This document shows positions 48,419-58,720 of a stretch of DNA of 64,000 nt, one piece after another. Made by a program: the position numbers and the translations under genes. Every line of letters starts with the position of its first letter. The stretch's first letter is position 1. The notes beneath the pieces were generated by a model that saw only the letters and a program-made list of their open reading frames with translations, did not search any database and was not told the DNA's origin. This stretch comes from Diphasiastrum complanatum (Eukaryota > Streptophyta > Lycopodiopsida > Lycopodiales > Lycopodiaceae). The stretch is from positions 23,384,443 through 23,448,442 of the forward strand of contig CM055113.1 in the NCBI GenBank assembly GCA_029204225.1. Direction: 5' to 3'.

Positions 48419-49012
48419 ATGGCCAATCGGAGAAGAGACTGGATCGCTGAAGCAATGGCGGATGAGAAGAGACTGAGGGATGCTGCCAGCGAGAAGATGG
48501 ATGAGGCTGGTGGCTTTACTATAAAGCAAGGCATGTACTCCACAGCTCAAACAGCTCAAGACGGGGACACTCAGCAGATTTTTGGTTCGTTAGCACAATC
48601 CGCTCAGGACAAGCCTGCGGCTACGAAAGATCATATTCAGCAGACCTCTCAATCAATGGCTCAGAGCGCCCAAGAGAGGGCTTCTGTTGCAAAGGATCGA
48701 GCAGGGAATGTATTGATCAAGGGGAAAGTCAGCCAGGAAGCCGAGGCGACCTCCCTTTTGCACGCTAGTCTGTCGAGCTCAACAGTCTGCGGGCCAGCAT
48801 CAGCTAATGGTGTCCCTCCCTCACAAAGTGGCTCAGGTAGTAGGTTTGCTTGGCGACATGCTTCTAATTATGGATTAGATGAACTGAAGGTGCACTGCTT
48901 TGATCGCAATTCTGCCCTGTATATCAGCCATCTCTCTTTCCTTGCTAACAGTATGGTGGTTGCCAATTTCCAGGGAAGGCCTTTGTTGCGCCGGCGCCTC
49001 AAAGGGCGCTAG
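48419..49012 (+). CDS. LEA-like ORF, probably a gene fragment
   Basis: 197 codons; Met13 (48455, MADEKRLRDAASEKMDEAGG) is an equally good start. Residues about 40-110 are Ala/Gln/Lys/Asp-rich with a repeating AQ-A--K pattern (TAQTAQDGD, LAQSAQDKPAATKD, MAQSAQERASVAKDRAGN) like the 11-residue helical repeats of group 3 LEA proteins, which are hydrophilic protectants made in seeds and under water stress. The last 80 residues do not fit that family and run into sequence that looks like the LTR starting about 48980, so the original 3' end is probably lost. An A-rich tract precedes it. No introns or promoter elements can be assigned. Confidence 0.4.
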   Translation: MANRRRDWIAEAMADEKRLRDAASEKMDEAGGFTIKQGMYSTAQTAQDGDTQQIFGSLAQSAQDKPAATKDHIQQTSQSMAQSAQERASVAKDRAGNVLIKGKVSQEAEATSLLHASLSSSTVCGPASANGVPPSQSGSGSRFAWRHASNYGLDELKVHCFDRNSALYISHLSFLANSMVVANFQGRPLLRRRLKGR

Positions 49013-49905
49013 GACTTGAGCGGTTTTCCCAACACGCGCTTAAGTCTAACATTCATCCATCATGCACTTACGTAAAAGCCAACTCAGAAACGTAACAAGC
49101 TTAACCATTCAGACTTAAGAAAACTGGAATCCCAACCAACCCGAAAGCCAACTCAGAAACCGTCCCCAAAAGGTAACCGAAGACGAAGACAAGCCACACA
49201 TGAAACCCAAGGCATAGTGGTCGCCAAACTGACCAATTGGCATAGCGGCAAGCCCCATGTCGATGACAGGGACCCTTAGGCGCCGGCGACGCAAAAAGGT
49301 TGTAGTAAGGGTCCTTTCACTTGGACCAGTCTCGGAGGCGAAACCGAAATGGTAATCATCCCCAAGGGTCAACTTTATTAGATTTGGAAGAGGTTACATT
49401 CATACATAGACTGACCGGTCTCGGGGCCACCAACACGTGCTGGGCATTGTGCCTGGCTCGTGCTGGTAGAGGGAGCTGAGACCTGGCGACTGGATTCCTG
49501 GCGCTGGTTGAGCTGCCCAAGTTTCTGTCTGCCGGACTCCCCCTATAGTTTTGTTGTGATTCGGCGCACCCCCTCTGTTCTGAAACATAGTGCTTTCTGG
49601 TAAAGCACGCTTTTTGGGACTTAGTTTTTATTTTGCTGATTAGGCCTGACAAGCTTGGCAGAATCAGTCTGGCTCCCGGACATGGGCCCCGGGAGCCGTT
49701 CCGGCGGCAGAATCAACTTGCTTCCTGACTAGGCCATGACTCGAGCTCTTGAGCTAGCTCATGACTTGTAACTACTTGACTGGCTCACCACAGGTCGGAG
49801 GCTCAGTCCTTGACGTTTTAACTTGCTCTGGGACCTTAGGGAGCGTCACCCCGTAGAGTCTTACATGGCACACTAGGTGCACCTGAGTCAGCTTTACAAC
49901 ATCCT
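48980..49905 (-). repeat. 3' LTR of minus-strand Gypsy element 3
   Basis: On the minus strand it begins TGTTGTAAAGCTGACTCAGG directly after the polypurine tract (plus TCCTCCCCTC at 49906-49915). Bases 49710-49905 are repeated at 54208-54403. The block 49340-49630 resembles the LTR at 16610-16900. The left edge is uncertain. Confidence 0.65.
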
Positions 49906-50145
49906 CCCCTCGTTTGAAAAAGCTGATGTCCTCATCAGGGCCAAACTAGACCTAGGACGTATGGCACGGGCTCAATTCACCGGCCTTAACAACTTTTGAA
50001 TTAAAAAGATACATTGGCAGTAGCACAGGAAAAGTGTAGATAAAGTTCACTTACGTAAAACTTGTGTAAAGCTGCAAGTGATTTATTGACAAACTTAAGA
50101 AAGATACCTGGAAGTTCCTTGAACTTCAGAATTGGCCATGAGTGT

Positions 50146-53100
50146 TTATGCAGGAGGCATGCCGCCAAGTAGTGCTTTGTGTGCCGATCTGGGAAAACGG
50201 CTATTGCGTTGATTCTTCTGCAGATAATCTGCAAGTACTTCGGGGGCTCCCTCCTTAAGTTTGTCTTCGTACTCCCAAGAAGCCTCAATGAGTGGAGCCC
50301 GTACCCACTTCACTAGATATTCACGTTGCACGCCAGTTCGTTTTCTATGTGTCAATATTTGTTCTGGTACAAGCTGCCTCTTTGTATCATCAAGTGTCGT
50401 TGGTGGGTGACGAAGTTCGTATTGCCGATCAAATCGCTCATCTGGTTTGTATCGTTTGAGTAATGAGATATGAAATACATTGTGTATATCCAAGCTGGAT
50501 GGCAGCGCCAATCGGTAAGCCACTGGGTTGATCTTCTTGGTGACATGATATGGTCCCGCATAAGGTCGAACAAACTTATGAGATAAACCTTTTGGTAACG
50601 CAATGTTCTTTGTGTTCAGCCACACTTGATCTTCTTCCTCAAATTCCAGTTCTCGTCGATGTGGGTTCAACTCAGCTGCCATACTTCTTTGGGACTGCTC
50701 TAAAAATGACTTCACCTCTGTCAGCTTTGTGTGCCACTCATTGATGAATTCCTCCACAGTGGGTACTGGGGTTGCTTGCACACCTGTAAGAAAAGAGCTT
50801 AGAACAATCGGTAGATTGCTTATCTCCAAGGGTGCCCGTCCAGTAGATCTGTTCACTTGGTTGTTATGTGCAAACTCGAGAATATCCAAGTAGTTGACCC
50901 AATCAGATTGGTTCCAAGCGACATAATTTCGTATTGTTCAATCTGTCGATTGACTCGTTCCGTTTGCCCATCTGTTTGAGAGTGATATGCAGTACTGAAA
51001 TTCAGTCCAGTTCCCACGAGGTGAAATAGGCAAGTCCAAAAATTTCCGACGAACTTGGTGTCTCGGTCAGAAATAATCGTTCTAGGTAGGCCATGGTATT
51101 TGAAGACACATTTGAAAAATAACCTCGCCACTTCTTCAGCTGTCACTGAACTTTTAGTTGGTACAAGGTGAGCTTGTTTTGAAAAATGGTCAACCACCAC
51201 ATAAATTGAGTCGAAACCCTAGCAACGTGGTAGTTGAACAATAAAATCCATGCTCACTGAGTCCCAAGAGTATGCTGGTACTGGTAATGGCTGGAGTAGT
51301 CCTGCTGGGGCTAGCGGTTCCACCTTCACTTGTTGACATGTAGGACATGTTTGCACATAGGATTCAACGTCTACCCACATATCTGGCCAATAGAAGCCTC
51401 TCTTAAGAAGTTCATACATGCGATTCACCCCTGGATGTCCGGTGGCTAGTACGTCATGATGCTCCCTCAAGATTTTCTTCCTCAAGTTGATGTTGTCTGG
51501 AACATATACTCTGCGTTGTTTATAAACAACCATTTGGTCTTTCCAAGTGAAATGTTTACAAGGCTTTCCCAGCTAGAATTCAATCATTAGATTCTTAGCC
51601 AACGCATCTACACCATAGTTCTCTTTGATTTCTTAGAGTAGACCGGTCACCTGGGTTGAAACCGTCGCCATCAAGTGCTCCTGTCTACTGAGTGCATCTG
51701 CTACCACATTATTCTTTCCCGCGCTATGTAGAATGTCTATATTGAATTTCGAGAGAAAGTTTTGTCATCGCATCTGCTTTGGCGTGAGCATACCTTGGGA
51801 TGAGAAGTACTTAAGTGATACGTTGTCAGTGAACGTCTTAAAGGGCTTTCCTGCCACATAATGTCTTCAATGCTCCACTGCTTGCACGACTGCAACCGTT
51901 TCTTTTTCGTGAGTTGGCCATCGTCGTTCTACATCACTTAATTTCTTTGAAAAATATGCAACTGGTTTTCCCTCTTGCATCAACACGGCCCCAATAGCAA
52001 AGTTTGACGCATCTGTATATATTTCGAATGGTTTGCTAAAGTCCGGTAGGGCAAGAATGGATTCTTGAGTGATCCGTCGCCTTAGTTCTTGGAACGTTGC
52101 TTCACATTCCGATGTCCATGTCATTTTGAGATGAGTCTTTGTCTGCTCCAACAACGGTGCCACAATTTTGCTAAATGCCTCAATGAATCTCCTGTAAAAA
52201 TTACATAGCCCCACAAAGGATTTGATGCCATGAATAGTTTTAGGTGCTAGCCAATCCAAGATAGCCTTGATCTTCTTAGGATCCATTCGAATCCGTCCGT
52301 GGCCTATAACATGTCCAAGAAAATTAACTTCCTCCACCACAAACTCACATTTCTCTCTTTTCGCGAACAAGCAGTTCCTCCTCAGTCGTTGGAGAACTGT
52401 CCTTAAATGTTTAATGTGATCTTTAAGGCTCCGGCTAAATACTAATATGTCATCGATGTACACAATGACAAATTCATCCAGACAGTCTTGAATAATATTG
52501 TTCATCAACGTGCAAAAAGTGGCTAGTGCGTTTGTTAGACTGAATGGCATCACTAGGAACTCGTGACTTCCGTACCGCGTTCGAAACGCCGTTTTGTGCT
52601 CGTCACTTTTAGCTATTCGAATTTGATGATATCCATATCTGAGATCTATTCGACTAAAGTATTTGGCATGTTTGAGTTGGTCGAACAGGTCATCAATTCT
52701 AGGCATGGGGTACTTGTTCTTGATGGTACTCTTGTTAAGCATGCGATAATCGACACACATTCGAAGAGTTTTGTCCGCCTTTTCCATGAACAACACTGGG
52801 GCTCCAAAAGGTGAAGCGCTAGGTCTAATAAAACCTTTGTCTATCAATTCACCAAGTTGTCATTTCAGTTCCGCCAACTCCTCTTGTGACATTCGAAGTT
52901 GGCTCCGTTCCTGATACCAACTCAATTTTATGGTCCACTGGTCTTTGAGGAGGTAGCTTAGCTGGGAGTTCCTCCAGAAACACATCGCTAAATTCTTCTA
53001 GTAGATCTGCCACTTCTTTTGGCAAGTTTTCTTGTTGCACGCTTTTCCCTTCTGGGACTTCTCGGCAGATGCAAAGAAAGCACTTTGACCTTTTCCCTTT

Positions 53101-53631
53101 CGCCATTCTTTTCATCACTAATGTTGCAACCAGATTTTGTTCAATATCGATATCCTTAGCATTTCCTCCGGGCAGAGCTTTTGTCACGCAGATTTGTCCC
53201 TTGTAATCCAAGAGGACCAAGTTTGAGCTCCTACCCAAAACTGCGATACAGTGTTCATTTAACCAAGAGAGGCCCAAAATCACATCGAAGGCATCCATCT
53301 CTAAAATCACAAAGCTAAGTTTAGCCTTCCATCTTCCAATCTGCACCGGGATGTTCAATGTCGCTTTGTCTGCATCTAGTGCTCCCTTCGCTGTTTCTAC
53401 CTTGAGAGTAGATGTAACATTCCTGGTCGACAAGCTGAATTGTTCCACTACGCTCCTTGAGATATAGTTATGTGAAGCTCCGGAGTCGATCATGAAATCT
53501 GACTTCCTCCCGCGATCTTTCCTGATAAGAATAACAATCTTGAACCAGTCTTGGGGGTTGCCCCATGGAAGTTCCTTTCCATACTTGTGTGTCGTCCACT
53601 TATAAATGTAAGCTCCTCTCACAACTCCCAA
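50146..53631 (-). pseudogene. Gypsy chromovirus pol, minus strand
   Basis: Read leftward: protease (52849-53631; FMIDSGASHNYIS, DVILGLSWL), RT (51867-52847; [32 protein letters not shown], with [12 protein letters not shown] where [12 protein letters not shown] is usual), RNase H ([15 protein letters not shown], about 52010), integrase zinc finger (GHPGVNRMYELLKRGFYWP; TCPTCQQVK), core (MDFIVQLP, a stop, VVVDHFSKQAHLVP; SDRDTKFVG; SQTDGQTERVNR), then LEFAHNN and a C-terminal chromodomain (REYLVKWVRAPLIEASWE, about 50255-50310). Protease and RT are open and almost contiguous; breaks occur in RNase H and integrase. Gag is absent: the space to the right is too short and carries other repeats. 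The chromodomain is thought to guide integration to methylated histone H3. Confidence 0.93.
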
Positions 53632-54207
53632 CTAGATCAGATCACCTGGATCAAAACAAGTAGTCAGGGATAATTCAGGTCCAGGCAAGCACACCACAAA
53701 CGAACATACCAACCAAAGCTAAACAGAGGATCCCTCTCAAGTCACATTCCTCTTGAGACCGGACGTAGGACTTTTGCCTAGCCGCGCCCACATAAATCTA
53801 TCACAGAATTAGCCCACGGGAAAACATCCATCCAACCATCCGTGCTTTCACCATTAAGCAGCACATTGCCTCAGTCACGCCCCACCACTTTTTGGTCGAT
53901 AGCCCTTATAGCTAAACGATCGGCAGCTATCCCGCACCGGCAACTAACCACCCGTGCTTTACACCCGAATTCGAACAGCATCTCTGTATCAATGGTTAAC
54001 CCGTACAATTTGAATATGTCGCCCCGCACCCCACAAGATACAGACCGTGCTTTCACCTACCTAGGCAACACTTTGCCTCATCCGTCCTACGTGCAGACAG
54101 TGCCAGGCCTGAACCGCGAGAACTGACCGTGCTTACACCTCGAGGGTAGCACTTTGACTCATCAAGTCCCCCGTTCTGCTGACCACCCTGACCGTGGACG
54201 CACCCGT
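53632..54207. repeat. Degenerate repeat block where gag would be expected
   Basis: The words 'ccgtgctttcacc' (53840, 54045) and 'ccgtgctt-acacc' (53952, 54127) recur at intervals of about 112, 93 and 82 bases. Three of them are followed by versions of 'agcacattgcctca', 'aacactttgcctcat' and 'agcactttgactcat'. No Gag motif was seen on either strand. Confidence 0.55.
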
Positions 54208-54403
54208 CAACTTGCTTCCTGACTAGGCCATGACTCGAGCTCCAGAGCTAGCTCATGACTTGTGACTACTTGACTGGCTCACCACAGGTCGGAGGCTCAA
54301 TCCTTGACGTTCTAACTTGCTCTGGGACCTTAGGGAGCGTCACCCCTTAGAGTCTTACAGGGCACACTAAGTGCACCTGAGTCAGCTTTACAACAGCCTC
54401 CCT
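54208..54403 (-). repeat. Partial LTR copy, right side of Gypsy element 3
   Basis: 196 bases match 49710-49905 with few differences. The match stops abruptly on the left: 'gcacccgtcaactt' here against 'ggcagaatcaactt'. To the right follows 'gcctccctttg', which reads as a polypurine-like AAAGGGAGGC on the minus strand. It is either a truncated 5' LTR of this element or the 3' LTR start of another, lost element. Confidence 0.65.
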
Positions 54404-56992
54404 TTGTTGAGGGTGCAAGGCTCACAGGCTCTGGGCAAGGGTTCTTCTTTGTTCAGCCTTGGTAGTGCCCAAGAGGTCAACTCTGTTCTGGCCAATGGTT
54501 CCTACTATTTCCAAGGCAATCCCGTGTATACATGGACTCCTCCTTTATCGAGAACACCTCATAGATGGAAGTGTTGGTATGGGTTGAACCCCAAGTTCTT
54601 CCATGTTCCTCGGCCTTCGAGGATTGACAGGCTGGCGGATAGCTGTCCAATGGAGGAACGCCTCCCCGAGGTCATCAGCCAGGATACCCCAACTGTTCAG
54701 CCCAGTGCCTACTGACACGATGATGGTGCCCCACTTGCCCTCCTTGGTTGGAGATTCACCTCCTGCGATGCCCTTGTCGTGCCCTTGCCGTCCTTTGGGT
54801 GGATTACTCGGAAGAGACAGGTCTCCTCCGTTTCGAAGGGCTACTCTTGGTTGGCAGGCTTGCTGATCAACAATCTTCTCCTTCAGAACCTGCCCCCAGC
54901 ACTTTCCTGCAGCCTCCACCTCTTGCTGGTACCAATTTGCATAATGGTACACTAGTTCCTTCTCTAGGCAACATTGCACATGCTTTGAAAGACAAAAAGA
55001 GCATTGTCGAAGCCTCCTTGCATAGTAGGCTTATCTTGATATGTGAGCTAAATCCCTGGCTTCGGCTTTTGGGCGATTGTGGAATCTGCTTTGGGCTGCC
55101 AGACACTAGTTTATGCTCTTGATTATGTATGAATATATACTCTTGGAATGTGAGGGGGCTGAATGCCCTTATCAGACGCAGCTGCTTGGTGCAGGTCCTT
55201 TCCACTTTTCCTCGGCGCAATGTGGTGATTGCCTCACAAGAAACTAAGCTACACAGTCTCCCCAAGGCAGGGTACCGGAGTCCTAACACTTGTCTCGCAT
55301 GATTAGCAAAGTTGCTCTCCAGTCTAGCTGATCATATTGGTAAGTGGGTTCTTCTGCAATTGTGCAAGCTAGCCTTTACCTTTTCGGTTCTTAATATGTA
55401 TGCTCTCTGCTCTACTCTCCAGTCAAGCTGATCATATTGGTAAGTGGGTTCTTCTGCAATTGTGCAAGCTAGCCTTTACCTTTTCGATTCTTAATATGTA
55501 TGCTCTCTGCTCTATGCTCTCTACTCTTGACCACATTGACTTTTGGTCTAACCTCTCCTCCATACAAGACTCTCGGCTCATTGTCCTTGGTGACTTTAAT
55601 ATGTACATTAACCCTGGACGGACCCCATTCTATCTCTCACCTTGAGCTGAATGCTTGGCGGTCTTTTGCTGCTTGATGCTCATGACATACCACATGACTT
55701 TCCACACCAATTCTTGGACGATGCCTTTCGTTGGGCCAGGCTTGACCGCTTCTATGTTTCATCCTCAGCTCTTGGCCACGACTCCTACGCTCAGAGACCC
55801 ATAACTTTATTGCCTTGTTTGAACACATCCCGATCCTAGTGAAGAGTTGCTTCCTGCAAGCCCTGGCCCTCCACTTTGTTTCCCAGTATGCAATGAGCAC
55901 CTCTCTTTTTCACTCTCCGTCTGTCCTTTCTAGCCGTCCTTGCATTACCGCCTCCTCTTCCTCATTTCAAACTAAGTTGGATGATAGTGTGTCCCACCTT
56001 CGCAGTGTTGTCTAGCCGTCACTCCCTCTCCCGAGCTAAAGTTATGGCCCTTACTCTTCTTGCTAGTATCATTGAATCTCAACAACTTTCTCGTGACGTC
56101 CGTGCTTTTGTTGATCTTGAGCTCCTTTGCCAAGCCATTCTCCACCATCTTGATGCTCACACTTTTGTCAACCTTATGTTGCGTTCCAAGCTTACTTGGC
56201 TCACAGAGAGAGACCTATCCTTATCCTCCTTTTTCCAAACCCTGCATCGTAGACATGAGCCGGGCTACCTTCATCTATTCTCTTTTTGTTTTGGGAGCCT
56301 CTTTTACTGACTCTGCTGCTATAGTTCGACCCTTTGTCTCTCATTTTCAGTCCTTGCACTCCTCTTCTCATCCTCAAGAGGACGGGTTGGCTTCCTTCTG
56401 CATCACGTAATCCACCCTTTCTTTGGAAGCTGTCTTCTTGTCTTCTCGCTAGACGCCCTGACTCCGTTGGATGACTTGCATGATGCTCTCCTCGCTCTGC
56501 CCCTTGGTAAGACCTTCGATCCTGATGGCATCATCCCTAGGTTCTTTGTAAGGTTCTGGCCTCATCTCAGCTCAGGCCTGCTTTTCATTTCCTCCTCTGG
56601 CCCATTGCCGGCCTTTATTTCGGAGGGGCTGATCAGGCTAATCCCTAAGAAATTTCTTCTACTTGCCCTAGGAGACTTCCGTCGGTTCACTATGCTCTTT
56701 GCAATATCCGCCGAGGTTGTCCGCCGCCGCCGCCACAACCTTCTCCTCTCCTCTTCACAATTGCTACTGAGCTCCTCTCTTTCGGATTTTTGGAAGGCCA
56801 CCCTGTCCGATGCTACGCCCTTGTGCACTCGCCCATGGGTCCTCTCTCACAAGTTATTCGCTGACGATATCACGCTCTTCTCCCTCCTCTTTGAGTGTTA
56901 GGTGCGATGCCTCCTCTGCATTTTGACTAAGTTTTGTCATTGTTTCCCTTCCCTTCTTAACTTTGACAAGTCTGAGCTTCATGTCATTACCA
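54404..56992 (+). pseudogene. L1-type LINE, ORF1 end and ORF2 endonuclease/RT
   Basis: The ORF1 part has a DUF4283-like pattern (EVNSVLANGSYYFQGNPVYT, about 54465-54530). ORF2 starts at 55129 with MNIYSWNVRGLN, the conserved start of plant L1 endonucleases; ETKLHSLPKAG and LIVLGDFNM follow, then the RT region with LPLGKTFDPDGIIPRFF (about 56500), LIRLIPKK (about 56635) and LFADDITLF (about 56850). Frames change repeatedly. A 100-bp tandem duplication lies in the endonuclease. The LINE is cut at 56994 and continues at 57365. Confidence 0.85.
55321..55520 (+). repeat. 100-bp tandem duplication inside LINE endonuclease
   Basis: The unit starting 'agtctagctgatcatattgg' (55321) is repeated exactly 100 bases later as 'agtcaagctgatcatattgg' with very few differences. 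As 100 is not a multiple of three it shifts the frame. Confidence 0.95.
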
Positions 56993-56994
56993 TT

Positions 56995-57364
56995 TGTTGG
57001 ATTTCAAAGTTCAAGTGGAAATCCACTTTTTAACGAGTATCCTAAAATTGTAAAATACTTAGAAATTTTGAAGACTGCAACTATAATTCAACTCTGGCAA
57101 TTGTTTTTGACCCAGGTCGCGATCTGATTCCGATCCAAGGGTCCTACTCTATATATACAAGTTTAAGATCGATGGTGACCTTTATCTACTATAGGATGGA
57201 TTAAACAACATAGCAAAATACTTGTAATCATTCTCACTACCTTAGGACCAGTAGATTTTTGCTATAAATAAACAAGTAGTGCGCCTGAGTTTTCAAGTCA
57301 AGGCAAGTAGGGTAAGAGCAATTTTTCAAGTCAGTAGTTATTGTACTCCTTTGAAATCAGAACA
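56995..57364 (+). mobile_element. Probable 370-bp solo LTR inside the LINE
   Basis: The segment starts TGTTGGATTTCAAAG and ends CTTTGAAATCAGAACA, giving near-perfect inverted ends and TG...CA termini. It contains a TATA-like 'tctatatatacaag' (about 57149) and a later AATAAA (about 57267), as expected of U3 and R. LINE sequence continues on both sides. The flanks (ccatt and ccacc) match only in part, so the target duplication is decayed or mis-set. No internal region is present. Confidence 0.6.
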
Positions 57365-57646
57365 CCACCCGTATCCCTGCATGGGTGGCCTCCTTGGGCT
57401 TTTGCCTTGTCCCACATGGAACGGTCACCCGTCTTCTAGGCATTCGTTTTGGTCTTCATCTTTCCACTGCTCAACGTTTTGGGTAGTTCCTAGACTAGTA
57501 CTCATTCCCCCTCAAGATGGCCCCATGGGAACCTTGTTGGATTCTCCTACTAATCGACCAATCGACATTTTAATCTTCGTCCAACTTTTATCTAGACCTG
57601 CAAATTTCTTTGTGTTTTTACACAGTCTGCATAACTCTCAAAAATG
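57365..57646 (+). pseudogene. LINE continuation after the solo LTR
   Basis: The frame reading LLGFCLVPHGTVTRLLGIRF-like sequence (LGF...YLGVPL block after the FADD box in L1 RTs) is found here, showing that the LINE resumes. It is cut again by the Copia element. Confidence 0.6.
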
Positions 57647-57654
57647 GCTCACAG

Positions 57655-58532
57655 TGTCGGCATTTTTGGGAGTTTCATCTTTTGGGATTTTCTCTCACTT
57701 CAGCTTTTTCGCAAAATGCCAGATGCCTCAAATGTTGAGGAAATGACGCTGGCGAAGACCTTCGTAGTTTTCACATTTTTTGCACGACAATTTACGTTCA
57801 TTTTTGCAGAGTTACAGTTTACGTTTAAATCTGCAGACGGACTGTTTACAACCAAAGCCACCGACTTGCATTAATCCATCAGCAAGTAATTTCTGAGAAG
57901 TCCTAACTGAATGGATGTCAACATATCACAGCCAACTGGATAATGCTTTTGACAACCTAATTACTTAGTATAAATAGTTGTTCATATTCCTACATCTTAA
58001 GGATTGAAGCATGAAGATCAATCATCAAGTATTAAATAGTTAGCTCTCTCTCAAACCTGCGAGCTTGAACACTCCTGAGCATTCTAGCTCACTTCTTTAA
58101 AGTTGATTAGAGACTGTTATTGTGCTTACCGCTTATCAGCATTGCACTTAATTCAGACTTTTATTTCAGCTGTTCAGAAATAGCTTAGAGTACGCGACTT
58201 TGATCCGCAACTTGTTGTACTCATTTACATATGTTTCGTTTTCATAGTGAATCAACACTATCTTCTTATTGTGTTCAGGTTCGTCTCAGAATGTATGCAT
58301 TTCTGTAGTTCTTCATGAATGATTATTTGTCTGATAATTCAATGCTTAATGTTTGGCTATGTAATCACTATAGTACTAATCATCTCAAAATTAGTTACTA
58401 TAAAATCAAACGTGATTTCAATGACTGTTGTTTTGTTCAAAATTGATAGGCGTAGTCATGCATAGAGAAAGAGGAAGATAGTTTATTCTGCTGTGCACGA
58501 TAAATTTATCTTTCACATACATCTTTCCAACA
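57655..58532 (+). repeat. 5' LTR of the 57.7-63.0 kb Copia element
   Basis: It begins TGTCGGCATTTTTGG and ends CTTTCCAACA, 878 bp, directly followed by a primer site. It matches 62103-63018 with scattered substitutions and indels, so it is older than the element at 1-5484. Confidence 0.9.
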
Positions 58533-58543
58533 TGGTATCAAAG
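58533..58543 (+). promoter_or_regulatory. Primer binding site
   Basis: TGGTATCAAAG follows the LTR without a gap. Confidence 0.8.
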
Positions 58544-58720
58544 TGTTGATTCTTCAAGGCCTAATACTCTTATATCATAACGCAATCTCTTATACTTGAT
58601 ATCTTTCGCGATATCAAATTATTCTTCAGTTCGAATCAATTTGTTTCGGTATCAGAGAATTGATTTCCAAATGTAGCACAACATGGTATCTCTCTTAACG
58701 TCGACAGACTAAAGTTCCAA

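Noticed and set aside
53842-54126. 94-codon ORF in the repeat block right of Gypsy element 3
   Set aside because: It follows the degenerate repeat units and has no Gag or other motif.
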